Shown one piece after another: positions 42,901 to 50,826 of a stretch of 64,000 bases of DNA; the first letter of the stretch is position 1, and each line of letters opens with the position of its first letter. The position numbers were made by a program, and so were the translations under genes. Origin of the DNA: Gordonia sp. SL306 (lineage in GTDB: Bacteria > Actinomycetota > Actinomycetes > Mycobacteriales > Mycobacteriaceae). A model generated the notes under the pieces. The model worked only from the letters and a program-made list of their open reading frames with translations, was not told where the DNA came from and made no database searches. Where the stretch lies: assembly GCF_026625785.1 (NCBI RefSeq), contig NZ_CP113063.1, positions 5,084,001 through 5,148,000 on the forward strand, in the 5' to 3' direction.

Positions 42901-45476
42901 GTTTCGTGGTCGCAGAGCGGGAGAGCGCGAAGCTGGCGTCGGCGGCGGTGAGCTTCGACAATCTGGGACCTGCGCTGGCCGGTCTCGCCGAGCTGGCCCG
43001 CGACACCCCGTCCATCGATGCCGACATCTACTTGAGCTGGGAACAACAACCCGAGGATTTCGACGCGATGGCGTCGGCGCTGCACGAGGTCATCGCGGCG
43101 ACCCCGATGCCCAGCCAGGTACACCGCATCACCACCACGGTTGCCGGCAGTGGTGATGCACTGATGCATCACCACTTCACCTTCCGGCCGTCCGCGACCG
43201 GTATGGCGGAAGAACGTCTGATCCGTGGCCTGCATCCTCACATCGCGCAGCGCATGCAGATGGAGCGCCTGCACAAATTCGATCTCACCCGGCTGAGCTC
43301 GTCCGACGACGAGGAGGTCTACCTCTTCCGGTGCGTCGCCCGCGACAACCCGTCCGACGACCGCCTCATCGCGTTCGCACAGGTGCGCGACCTCACCGCG
43401 GTGCGCGAACACGACGGCCGACTGCTGGCTCTGCCGACCGCCGAGACGATCCTGGCGTCGTGTGTCGATTCGATCCGACGGGCGCAGCGCCCGTCCGGCC
43501 GGACCGCCGACACCAACCGCATCATCATGTACATCTGGCCGCCGATGGACGTCACCGCCGAGGAACTCGCAGCGATCGCCGGATACATCCGTGCCATCGC
43601 TGCCGGCGTCGGACTCGAGGAGGTTCAGCTGATCGCGCGTCGACGCGACCACGACACCGGGATCTTGTCGAAGGTCGCCGTGCGATTCTCGATCAACGCC
43701 ACGGGTGGCTTCGACGTCAGCGTCGGAGAGCCTTCCGACGAGCCGATCGAACCCGTCGACGGGTATCGCCAGAAAGTGCTGCGCGCAGCGAAGCGCAACA
43801 CCGTCTACCCCTACGAGCTGGCCGGCCTGCTCGGCGAGTTCTCCGAGTACGACCTGAATGCCGAACAGGTCCTGGTGCCGGTCGATCGTCCGAAGGGCGG
43901 CAACACGGCCGCCATGGTGGTCGGCGTGGTCACCACCCCGACCGACAAGTACCCGCAGGGTGTCACCCGAGTCGTGCTGCTCGGAGATCCGACGAAATCG
44001 CTTGGTGCGCTGTCGGAGCCGGAATGCAGTCGGGTGATCGGAGCGCTGGACCTCGCCGAACGGATGCAGGTTCCGCTCGAGTGGTTTGCGCTGTCGTCGG
44101 GTGCCCGGATCTCCATGGACTCGGGAACCGAGAACATGGACTGGGTGGCGCGCGCCCTCAAGCGCGTCGTCGAATTCACGCAGGCGGGTGGCGAGATCAA
44201 CATCGTCGTGGCGGGTATCAACGTCGGCGCGCAGCCGTACTGGAATGCCGAGGCCACGATGCTGATGCACACCAAGGGCATTCTGGTGATGACGCCGGAT
44301 TCGGCGATGGTGCTCACCGGCAAGCAGTCCCTCGACTTCTCCGGTGGCGTGTCCGCCGAGGACAATTTCGGCATCGGCGGATACGACCGCGTGATGGGCC
44401 CCAACGGACAGGCACAGTACTGGGTGCCGAACCTGGGTGCGGCCAAGGATCTGCTGATGAGCCACTACGACCACACCTATGTCGTACCCGGCGAACAGAC
44501 GCCGCGGCGGTCACTGACCAGCGACCCGGCCGATCGGGACATCTCCGACTATCCGCACGTTCTTGCGGGCAGTGACTTCACCACCGTCGGACACATCTTC
44601 TCGGCCGAGACCAACCCGGATCGCAAGAAGCCCTTCGACATTCGGACGGTGATGCGCGCACTGGCCGACCAGGACCACGTGGTGCTGGAACGCTGGGCGG
44701 GCATGGCCGACGCCGAGACGGCCGTGGTCTGCGATGTCCACCTGGGCGGTATCCCGGTGTGCCTGCTCGGGATCGAATCGCGGGAGGTGCAGCGACGCGG
44801 CTACAAGCCGACCGACGGTCCGGACACCTACACCGCGGGCACGCTGTTTCCCCAGTCCTCGAAGAAGGCCGCGCGGGCGATCAACGTTGCCAGCGGCAAC
44901 CGTCCGCTGGTGGTGCTCGCCAATCTGTCCGGTTTCGACGGTTCTCCCGAGTCGCTGCGGAAGCTGCAGCTGGAATACGGTGCGGAGATCGGTCGCGCGA
45001 TCGTGAACTTCCAAGGGCCCATTGTGTTCTGCGTGATCTCGCGGTACCACGGCGGCGCCTTCGTGGTGTTCTCCAAGGCGCTGAACCCGAACATGACCGT
45101 GCTGGCCATCGAAGGCTCGTACGCGTCGGTGCTCGGCGGGGCCCCGGCCGCGGCGGTGGTGTTCGCCGGCGAGGTGGGCAAACGCACCTCGGCCGACTCC
45201 CGCATCCGCGACCTCGAGACCCGGGTGGCGGAAGCGTCCGGCACCGACCGCTCGACGTTGAGCGCCGAGCTCGCGGAGATGCGGCAGTCTGTCCGGGCCG
45301 AGAAGATCGGTGAGGTCGCCGCGGAGTTCGACGCCGTCCACAGCATCGCGCGTGCCGTCGAGGTCGGCTCCGTCGACGCGGTGATCCGTGCCGACGAGCT
45401 GCGTCCCCAGATCATCGGGGCGATCGAGGCGAGTACCGCTTGGTCGGGACAGGGTGCCCAGGTGGGCGTTTCGTAA
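39984..45476 (+). CDS. Single-chain biotin-dependent acetyl/propionyl-CoA carboxylase
   Basis: 1830 residues, all parts on one chain as in eukaryotic ACC. Biotin carboxylase at ~1-460 (FTRIAIVNRGESAMRLI; KATAGGGGRGIR; VEVNTRLQVEHP region), biotinyl domain at ~585-655 with LESMKMET (biotin-Lys about 621), a central scaffold (~690-1220) containing LVRLLAQQVMHGK and YYGNKG, and a carboxyltransferase half (~1230-1830) with VVAGINVGAQPYWNAE, GKQSLDFSGGVSAEDNFGIGG and ANLSGFDGSPES. Carboxylates a short or long acyl-CoA with bicarbonate and ATP. ATG 39984 chosen, at the first residue of the conserved N-terminus. Monocistronic, with a terminator after it. Confidence 0.9.
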   Translation: MFTRIAIVNRGESAMRLIHAVRGLSAETGQPIEVVALYTDADRNATFVREADVAYDLGPAAARPYLNLEVLERALLATGVDAAWVGWGFVAEDPLFAELCERIGVTFVGPSPEAMRKLGDKIGAKLIAEEVGVPVAPWSRGAVETIDEAVAASAEIGYPLMLKATAGGGGRGIRVVTNDGDLREAYERTRDEAARAFGSGVVFLERLVTGARHVEVQVIADGQGTAWALGVRDCSVQRRNQKVIEESASPVLSEAQVAELKTSAERLAVAVGYRGAATVEFLYHPGEQLFAFLEVNTRLQVEHPITEATTGFDLVRAQLHVASGGRLEGEPPAERGHAIEARLNAEDPDRDFAPSPGRIARLELPAGPGIRVDTGVSEGDTIPADFDSMIAKIIAYGRDRDEALGRLRRAMVQTRVIIEGGATNKSFVLELLNQPEVIDGSADTGWIDRVRAEGRLVAHRHSAVALAAAAIDAYEEGESVERHRLLSTASGGRPQVQHDSGRPLDLKLRGIGYRVRVARIGAHRFRIGIEAGDHTRTADVDLERFDEHTAQIVLNGVRYRLVTDTHGPIHLVDVDGVTHRVSRDEGGVVRSPAPALVVATPLEVGAEVEAGAPVLVLESMKMETVLRAPVRSRLKESLVSVGTQVETGVPLLRLEPLSDDDEAETPDDATDDVDIELPDEPVDVSPQERTGRSLEDLRSLLLGYDVDPHDRTRLLDDYLATRRVAIESGRRPLADELELITVFADLAKLSQNRPSGEAIGDERVHSSRESFHTYLQSLDVERDGLPEAFHAQLGRALAHYGVTDLDRTPELEAAVFRIFLALQNPGDSVTVLTTLLREWLGEPTPREELRDSVGTALDRLVAATQVRFPVIADLARGLIYAWYGQELLRRNRARVYDNVRDHLLYLDDNPAAADRAERISEMVRSTEPLVRLLAQQVMHGKADNTVMLEVLTRRYYGNKGLTDVRIQQAGGARFVVAERESAKLASAAVSFDNLGPALAGLAELARDTPSIDADIYLSWEQQPEDFDAMASALHEVIAATPMPSQVHRITTTVAGSGDALMHHHFTFRPSATGMAEERLIRGLHPHIAQRMQMERLHKFDLTRLSSSDDEEVYLFRCVARDNPSDDRLIAFAQVRDLTAVREHDGRLLALPTAETILASCVDSIRRAQRPSGRTADTNRIIMYIWPPMDVTAEELAAIAGYIRAIAAGVGLEEVQLIARRRDHDTGILSKVAVRFSINATGGFDVSVGEPSDEPIEPVDGYRQKVLRAAKRNTVYPYELAGLLGEFSEYDLNAEQVLVPVDRPKGGNTAAMVVGVVTTPTDKYPQGVTRVVLLGDPTKSLGALSEPECSRVIGALDLAERMQVPLEWFALSSGARISMDSGTENMDWVARALKRVVEFTQAGGEINIVVAGINVGAQPYWNAEATMLMHTKGILVMTPDSAMVLTGKQSLDFSGGVSAEDNFGIGGYDRVMGPNGQAQYWVPNLGAAKDLLMSHYDHTYVVPGEQTPRRSLTSDPADRDISDYPHVLAGSDFTTVGHIFSAETNPDRKKPFDIRTVMRALADQDHVVLERWAGMADAETAVVCDVHLGGIPVCLLGIESREVQRRGYKPTDGPDTYTAGTLFPQSSKKAARAINVASGNRPLVVLANLSGFDGSPESLRKLQLEYGAEIGRAIVNFQGPIVFCVISRYHGGAFVVFSKALNPNMTVLAIEGSYASVLGGAPAAAVVFAGEVGKRTSADSRIRDLETRVAEASGTDRSTLSAELAEMRQSVRAEKIGEVAAEFDAVHSIARAVEVGSVDAVIRADELRPQIIGAIEASTAWSGQGAQVGVS

Positions 45477-45491
45477 ACCGAGAGCCTGTGG

Positions 45492-45530
45492 ACAGATGCC
45501 ACGTTCCGGTAGACGGAGCGTGGCATCTGT
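45492..45530 (+). terminator. Hairpin terminator after the carboxylase gene
   Basis: ACAGATGCCACG (45492-45503) and CGTGGCATCTGT (45519-45530) pair perfectly; the inner TCCG/CGGA extends the stem. A T-rich tail (TCGTCTGTCT) follows. It lies 15 bp after the carboxylase stop. Confidence 0.75.
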
Positions 45531-45539
45531 TCGTCTGTC

Positions 45540-45545
45540 TAGTGT
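45540..45545 (+). promoter_or_regulatory. -10 box, leaderless start of the NAD(P)-binding protein
   Basis: TAGTGT sits 6 nt before the ATG at 45552. No Shine-Dalgarno is present in this gap. Confidence 0.5.
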
Positions 45546-45551
45546 TGGGTC

Positions 45552-46484
45552 ATGAGGATCCTGATCGTCGGAGCCAGTGGGGCAGTTGGTGGCGTCGTCA
45601 ACGAATCTCTTCGCCGGATGGGTCATTCGACCACCGCGACCAGCCGGTCACGGCGAGCGGACACGACGACCATCCGGCTCGACACGACTGCCGGACTCGA
45701 GGATTTCTCGTCGGCGGCGGCCGACCACGACGTCGTCGTCAACACGTCCGGCGTCGAGGACACCGCGGTCCGTCGTGCGTGTGCCGATGTCCCGTTCGTC
45801 GACATCTCGGCCTCCGGCGCCTACCTCGATGCACTGGCCGGCGTCGACGGCCGGGCCACCACGGTGCTCGGCGCCGGGCTCGCTCCCGGCCTGACCACCG
45901 TCCTCGTCGAGGCGCTGCACAATCGGCCGGGGGACGACGTCGATGTCGCGATCATGCTCGGCTCCGGTGAACGGCACGGTGCCGCGGCGGTCGAGTGGAC
46001 GGCCGGACTGGTCGGGCGCGAGATCTACGCCGCGGGTGAGGGTTCACCGGTGCTCAACTACCGAGAGCGACGCGGTTTCGACATGGCGGACGGCCAACGC
46101 ACCTACCTCCGCACCGACTTTCCCGACCACGTGCTGATCGGGACCGGCCGGGGCATTCGGATACGCAGCTATCTGGCGCTCGACGATCGCGTCTCCACCG
46201 CCGGTCTGGCGCTCGTCGGGCGGTTCCCCGCACTCCGGCCGGCGTTGACGCGGGCGCCGCACCGGGGCAGCGACCGGTGGCACATCATGGTGCGCAACCG
46301 CGCTACCGCGCAACAGGCCACCGCCCACGGTGCCGGACAGTCGGCGACGACGGGCGAGTTGGTCGCGCGGGCCGTCGTCGCGGCCGCCACGTCACCGTCG
46401 TCGGGGACGGTTACAGTAGCCGACCTGGCGACACCTGAGGACCTTCGGGCGACACCCGGCATCTCGGAGATCATCATCGATTGA
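45552..46484 (+). CDS. Saccharopine dehydrogenase-like NAD(P)-binding protein
   Basis: 310 residues. Starts MRILIVGASGAVGGVV, a Rossmann dinucleotide motif, then DHDVVVNTSGVEDTAVRRAC and FVDISASGAYLD, as in saccharopine-dehydrogenase-like and trans-acting enoyl reductase relatives. The C-terminal half is unassigned. Probably a soluble oxidoreductase; substrate unknown. It follows the carboxylase terminator and has its own promoter. Confidence 0.72.
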   Translation: MRILIVGASGAVGGVVNESLRRMGHSTTATSRSRRADTTTIRLDTTAGLEDFSSAAADHDVVVNTSGVEDTAVRRACADVPFVDISASGAYLDALAGVDGRATTVLGAGLAPGLTTVLVEALHNRPGDDVDVAIMLGSGERHGAAAVEWTAGLVGREIYAAGEGSPVLNYRERRGFDMADGQRTYLRTDFPDHVLIGTGRGIRIRSYLALDDRVSTAGLALVGRFPALRPALTRAPHRGSDRWHIMVRNRATAQQATAHGAGQSATTGELVARAVVAAATSPSSGTVTVADLATPEDLRATPGISEIIID

Positions 46485-46651
46485 CCGTGGGAGGCACGAG
46501 ACTCGGCGAGTTGTGCCGGCCTCGAGTCGGGGTTCCTACCAGATTCGACGACCGACCACGGCGAGCCTCGTCGCGCCCTACCGTGTAATCGAGGCCACCT
46601 CGCGACAACACGAGAACCTCCGAACCGCTTCCGACCACCAGGAGATCGAAC

Positions 46652-48259
46652 ATGACCGTCACCACCGAGTCGACCAGTGACCTCGTGGCCGAGCCGATGC
46701 GTTCGCGCCGTAACCACTGGAACAACCAGGTGCGCCGGCATGCGTTCATGACGCCCGACCGCACCGCGGTGACGTACCTCGACACGGCGAGAACCTGGCG
46801 AGAGCTCGACGAACGGTCGCGCGCCTTCGCCGCCGCATTGCACCGCCGCGGCGTGCGGTTCGGCGATCGTGTCCTGATGGCGCTGCTCAATCGCACCGAG
46901 TACATCGAAGCGGTGTTGGGCGCCAACCTGATCGGCGCCATCCCGGTCCCGGTGAACATCCGGATGAGCCCAGCCGAGGTCGCGTATCTCGTCACCGACA
47001 GCGGTGCCAGGGTGATCGTCACCGAGAAGCTGCTCGCACCGGTGGCGGAGGCGGTCAGTACGTCAACGGGCGCCATCGACACCACGATCGTCGTCGATGG
47101 CGGCGACAGTGGCGCGCAGCTCGACTACGAAACCCTCATCGCCGAGGATCCGACAGATCTGCCGGAGATCGATGTCCCGGAGGACACCGTCGCCGTGATC
47201 ATGTACACCTCGGGAACAACCGGAAAACCCAAGGGTGCCATGCTGACCCACACAAATCTGCAGGCGCAGGCGGTGACCACGATCAGCGCGTCGCAGGGGA
47301 GCACCGACGACGACGTCGCCTCGGTGGTACCGCCCATCTTCCACATCGCCGGCCTTGCGGCATTCGCGCCGGTGTTCTATCGGGGTATCCGGTCGGTGAT
47401 CCATCCGCTCGGCGCGTTCGATCCCGAGGCGATGCTCGACACACTCGAGCGCGAGGGCACCACGTCGGTCTTCATGGTCCCGGCCCAATGGCAGGCCGTG
47501 TGTGCCGCGCAACAGGTCCGCCCCCGCGATCTCAAGCTCCGGACGATCAGTTGGGGAGCGGCTCCGGCGTCGGACTCCGTGCTCAACGCGATGAACGAGA
47601 ACTTTCCCGCCGCACTCAACATGACAGCCTTCGGACAAACCGAGATGTCTCCTGTCACATGCATTCTCGAAGGCAAGGATGCGTTACGCAAGGTCGGCTC
47701 GATCGGCAAGGTCGTGCCGGCGGTGACCGCCCGCATCGTCGACCCGATGATGAACGACGTGAAACCCGGCGAGGTCGGCGAGATCGTCTACCGCGGCCCG
47801 AACATGATGAAGGGCTACTGGCAGAATCCCCAGGCCACCGCTGATGCGTTCCGTGGCGGATGGTTCCACTCCGGCGACCTGGTGCGCCAGGACGAGGAGG
47901 GCTTCCTCTACGTCGTCGACCGGGCCAAGGACATGATCATCTCCGGCGGCGAGAACATCTACTGCGCCGAGGTCGAGAACGTGCTGTACGGCCATCCCAA
48001 GATCGCCGAGGCAGCCATCATCGGCCGTGCGGACGACCGGTGGGGAGAGGTGCCGGTGGGGATCGTCGTCCTCGCCGACGGAGTCGACGATCTCACCCTC
48101 GCAGAACTCGAGCCCTACCTCAATGACAATCTGGCGCGTTTCAAGCATCCGAAGGATCTCGTCATCCTCGACGAACTGCCGCGAAACGCGGGCGGCAAGG
48201 TGGTGAAACCCAGGCTGCGCGAAGCTTATGGCAGCAAGGACGCCGGGCTGGCCGACTGA
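46652..48259 (+). CDS. fadD5: FadD5-type fatty acyl-CoA ligase
   Basis: 535 residues. AMP-binding enzyme with IMYTSGTTGKPKGAMLTH (phosphate loop, ~183-200), FHIAGLAAF, TAFGQTEMSPVTC, WFHSGDLVR and MIISGGENIYCAEVENVL, ending NAGGKVVKPRL with the catalytic Lys. NNQVRRHAFMTPDRTAV, MVPAQWQAVCAAQQ and RPRDLKLRTISWGAAPA closely match Mycobacterium FadD5 as I remember it. Activates fatty acids (or recycled mycolate fragments) to CoA thioesters. AGGAG precedes the ATG. Converges on the broken methyltransferase gene. Confidence 0.87.
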   Translation: MTVTTESTSDLVAEPMRSRRNHWNNQVRRHAFMTPDRTAVTYLDTARTWRELDERSRAFAAALHRRGVRFGDRVLMALLNRTEYIEAVLGANLIGAIPVPVNIRMSPAEVAYLVTDSGARVIVTEKLLAPVAEAVSTSTGAIDTTIVVDGGDSGAQLDYETLIAEDPTDLPEIDVPEDTVAVIMYTSGTTGKPKGAMLTHTNLQAQAVTTISASQGSTDDDVASVVPPIFHIAGLAAFAPVFYRGIRSVIHPLGAFDPEAMLDTLEREGTTSVFMVPAQWQAVCAAQQVRPRDLKLRTISWGAAPASDSVLNAMNENFPAALNMTAFGQTEMSPVTCILEGKDALRKVGSIGKVVPAVTARIVDPMMNDVKPGEVGEIVYRGPNMMKGYWQNPQATADAFRGGWFHSGDLVRQDEEGFLYVVDRAKDMIISGGENIYCAEVENVLYGHPKIAEAAIIGRADDRWGEVPVGIVVLADGVDDLTLAELEPYLNDNLARFKHPKDLVILDELPRNAGGKVVKPRLREAYGSKDAGLAD

Positions 48260-48277
48260 TCGCGAACGACGTGTGAG

Positions 48278-49076
48278 TCAGCGGCGGGCCTCGACCAGAT
48301 GCCGGGTCGAATGCGCGACGAAAGGCCGGCCGGCACGCATGTGCGCGTCCATCTCGCGCAATTCGTCCTCATAGGCGTCAATCGAGAAGTCGGGCACCCA
48401 CCACACGCATTTGCGCAGAATCCACACCACAGCGCCCACATCGAAGAACTCCATTCGGCAACGCGCTCGCTGCAGATTCACGACATCGAGCCCGGCCTGT
48501 TCAGCGGCGAGGACCTCACGTTCAGGGTCCCGTCCGCGACGCTGCTCGGGGAGGGGACCGAGGAAGAACTCGATGAGCTCGAACGCCGATGCCGGCCCGA
48601 CATGCTGGGCGAAGTAGTGGCCGCCGAGCGCCAGCACCCGGCGAATCTCCGCCCAGTCCGGCCGGACCGGATGGCGTGCCGTCACCAATTCGAATGACTC
48701 GTCGGGAAACGGCAACCGACCACCGTCGGTCGTCTCGACCACCCGCGCTCCGCGCGGGCTCAGCGAGTCACGAGCTCGTCGTGCGTTGGGCGGCCAGCCC
48801 TCGGTCACGACCATCGTGGGTGGGAGGACGGGCGCTTGCGCCACGACTTCGCCACCGCCGGTGTCGATGTCCAACGCCGACCGTACCCGGCCGAGACGGT
48901 CGGCCAACTGACGCGAGAACCCCCAAGGTGGGCGACCGGCCGAGACGGTCGGCCAACTGACGCGAGAACCCCCAAGGTGGGCGTTGTTCGGTTGCGCGGC
49001 CGTTCAGCCAATCGAAGCCCCACCCGCTCACGTCGGCGGATGCGGCCTCCGCGACGAGCGTCCCGAAGGACCGCAT
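48278..49076 (-). pseudogene. Class I SAM-dependent methyltransferase gene broken by a tandem duplication
   Basis: From ATG 49076 the minus strand reads MRSFGTLVAEAASADVSGWGFDWLNGRATEQRPPWGFSRQL then loses frame; the correct frame resumes at DRLGRVRSALDIDTGGGEVV and continues through LPFPDESFELVTARH and ALGGHYFAQHVGP to the stop at 48278. The interruption coincides with a 49-bp tandem duplication (48887-48984). Removing one copy restores one frame of about 249 residues with a methyltransferase motif I (LDIDTGGGE). It lies 16 bp after the dehydrogenase gene, in an operon. Confidence 0.85.
48887..48984. repeat. 49-bp tandem duplication
   Basis: 48887-48934 and 48936-48983 are identical over 48 bp, each followed by one differing base (A, then T), giving a 49-bp period. 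The unit begins CCGGCCGAGACGG and ends GGTGGGCG. Because 49 is not a multiple of 3, the duplication breaks the methyltransferase reading frame. Confidence 0.92.
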
Positions 49077-49092
49077 CCCGTCACCGAATCCG

Positions 49093-49944
49093 CTACTTCG
49101 AGTAGTCGTAGAACCCCTTACCGGCCTTCTTGCCGAGATACCCGGCATCGACCATCCGCTGCAGCAGCGGCGGCGGAGCGAGGTGAGGTTCGCGGAACTC
49201 CTGATACAGCGATTCGGCGACGTCGAGGACCACGTCGAGACCGACGGTGTCGCTCAGCGTGAGCGGTCCCATCGGGTGGGCGCAGCCGTTGATCATGCCG
49301 GCGTCGATGTCTTCCTTTGTCGCATAACCGCTCTCGTACATACGAATCGCGCTGACGAGATAGGGGATGAGCAAGGCGTTGACGACGAACCCGCCGCGGT
49401 CACCGGCCTGGATGGTCCGCTTGCCGAGGTGGTCGCGGGCATACGTGGTGACCGTGTCGATCGCCTCGGTCGAGCTGGCGAGACTCGCGATGATCTCGAC
49501 CAGGGGCATCACCGGCACCGGATTGAAGAAGTGCACGCCCACCACCCGGGAGGGATCGGCCACATTCTTCGCGACGCGGATGATCGGGATGGACGAGGTG
49601 TTGGTCGCGAGAATCGCGTCTGCGGCAGTCACCTGATCGAGCTCCGAGAAGAAGTCGACCTTGAGTGACTCGATCTCCGGCAGCGCCTCGATCACCAGTT
49701 CCCGATCACCGAAGTCGGCGATGGACGTGGTGGTCCGCAGCCGGGCGAGCGACTCCGTGGCCTGCTCCTCGGTGATCTTTCCTGCCTTGGCTCCGCGTGC
49801 CAACGACTTCTCGATCCGGGCGCGCGCGGCGTCGGCCGCGTCCTGGTCACGCTCGAGAACCAGAACCTCGTCACCCGCGCGTGCGGCCACCTCGGCGATC
49901 CCGGCGCCCATCGTCCCGCCGCCTACTACTCCCAGGTGTGTCAC
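49093..49944 (-). CDS. fadB2: 3-hydroxybutyryl-CoA dehydrogenase (FadB2-like)
   Basis: 283 residues. Rossmann motif LGVVGGGTMGAGIAEVAARAG, catalytic His in VGVHFFNPVPVM, and ATNTSSIPI before it; C-terminal domain with INGCAHPMGPLTLSDTVGLD and GYLGKKAGKGFYDYSK. Oxidises 3-hydroxyacyl-CoA to 3-ketoacyl-CoA with NAD(P), for beta-oxidation or polyhydroxybutyrate metabolism. GTG start with GGGAGG about 8 nt upstream. First gene of the operon with the broken methyltransferase; divergent from the toxin-like gene. Confidence 0.9.
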   Translation of the reverse strand: MTHLGVVGGGTMGAGIAEVAARAGDEVLVLERDQDAADAARARIEKSLARGAKAGKITEEQATESLARLRTTTSIADFGDRELVIEALPEIESLKVDFFSELDQVTAADAILATNTSSIPIIRVAKNVADPSRVVGVHFFNPVPVMPLVEIIASLASSTEAIDTVTTYARDHLGKRTIQAGDRGGFVVNALLIPYLVSAIRMYESGYATKEDIDAGMINGCAHPMGPLTLSDTVGLDVVLDVAESLYQEFREPHLAPPPLLQRMVDAGYLGKKAGKGFYDYSK

Positions 49945-50148
49945 GTGTAAAGCCTCCCGTGTCGAGATCGGATATCGGAGGTCGATGGCTCTGCGCCGTC
50001 GACGCGCTCTGAAGACAACCTAACGGGCTCGGCCCGGCGCGTCTCGATCGGATCGGGCAAGTGGCGGCCCGGCCGCGGAACTTTTCATCGCATGGCCGCA
50101 TCCAACCCAGTGTTCACACCAACCCGTAACGACGCGAGGGGCCAGAAG

Positions 50149-50808
50149 ATGACAAGCAGCACCATCATTGACGAGCCGAGCACCGAGCTCGATCGCACCG
50201 ACGATCCGTGCGTGGTGCGCAGGCACCCGCCGGAAAGGTTACGCAAGCTGGTGGGCGCGGCTCTGACCATGACCGCGCTGCTGATGGGTCTGGGTCTGTC
50301 GACAGCGGCTCCGGCATCGGCAGGCCCGGTGGATTGCTCGACGTTGCCGGCCCGGATCGCCACCCACAATCAGGAGGTCGCTCAGCTCTCCGCCTATGCG
50401 CGGTCGGTGAACGCCTCGGGCGGTGGCACGCCGGCGCAGATCGCCCAGTACGAGGCGCAGAAGGCGCAGGTCAACGCCCGGCAGGGGGCACTGGAGGCGG
50501 AGCGGGCCGAGTGCGGGGGACGGGCCGGCCAACAGGCCCAGGAGAGGGGTCGTGAGGCGGCTGTCCCGCGGCCGGAGTGGCCCGCTGCAGGTCATGCGAA
50601 TCAGCTTCCCAAGTCGGGCAGTACGCCCTACGTTCCGCCGAAGAGTGCGCACGGCAGACCCAAGTCGGTCCGGAACGGCGGATTCATCGACAACAAGGGC
50701 CGCACCTGGACATGGGACAAGTCCCGTCACGGTGGGGAACACTGGGATGTGGTGGATCGCAGCGGTCACCATGTGAACGTGTATCCCAACGGCCACGTCC
50801 GCGGTTAG
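50149..50808 (+). CDS. Small secreted protein with polymorphic-toxin-like C-terminus
   Basis: 219 residues. A charged N-terminus, hydrophobic stretch LVGAALTMTALLMGLGLS and cleavage-like APASAGP (~residue 55) indicate Sec export. Then comes a helical, Ala/Gln-rich coiled-coil region flanked by two Cys (CSTLPARI...ERAEC, ~60-125), a Pro-rich linker, and a C-terminal ~43 residues GFIDNKGRTWTWD, GGEHWDV, HHVNVYPNG. This tail resembles short nuclease tips of polymorphic toxins (family not certain; compare BECR-fold/colicin E5-like and Ntox groups). The next gene begins 18 bp on, as an immunity gene would. ATG 50149 chosen over 50092. Confidence 0.65.
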   Translation: MTSSTIIDEPSTELDRTDDPCVVRRHPPERLRKLVGAALTMTALLMGLGLSTAAPASAGPVDCSTLPARIATHNQEVAQLSAYARSVNASGGGTPAQIAQYEAQKAQVNARQGALEAERAECGGRAGQQAQERGREAAVPRPEWPAAGHANQLPKSGSTPYVPPKSAHGRPKSVRNGGFIDNKGRTWTWDKSRHGGEHWDVVDRSGHHVNVYPNGHVRG

Positions 50809-50826
50809 GTGAGACAGGAACAGGTG

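Noticed and set aside
48887..48984. CRISPR-type or iteron repeat
   Set aside because: Only two copies, directly adjacent, 49 bp, with no spacers and located in coding sequence. It is a simple tandem duplication.
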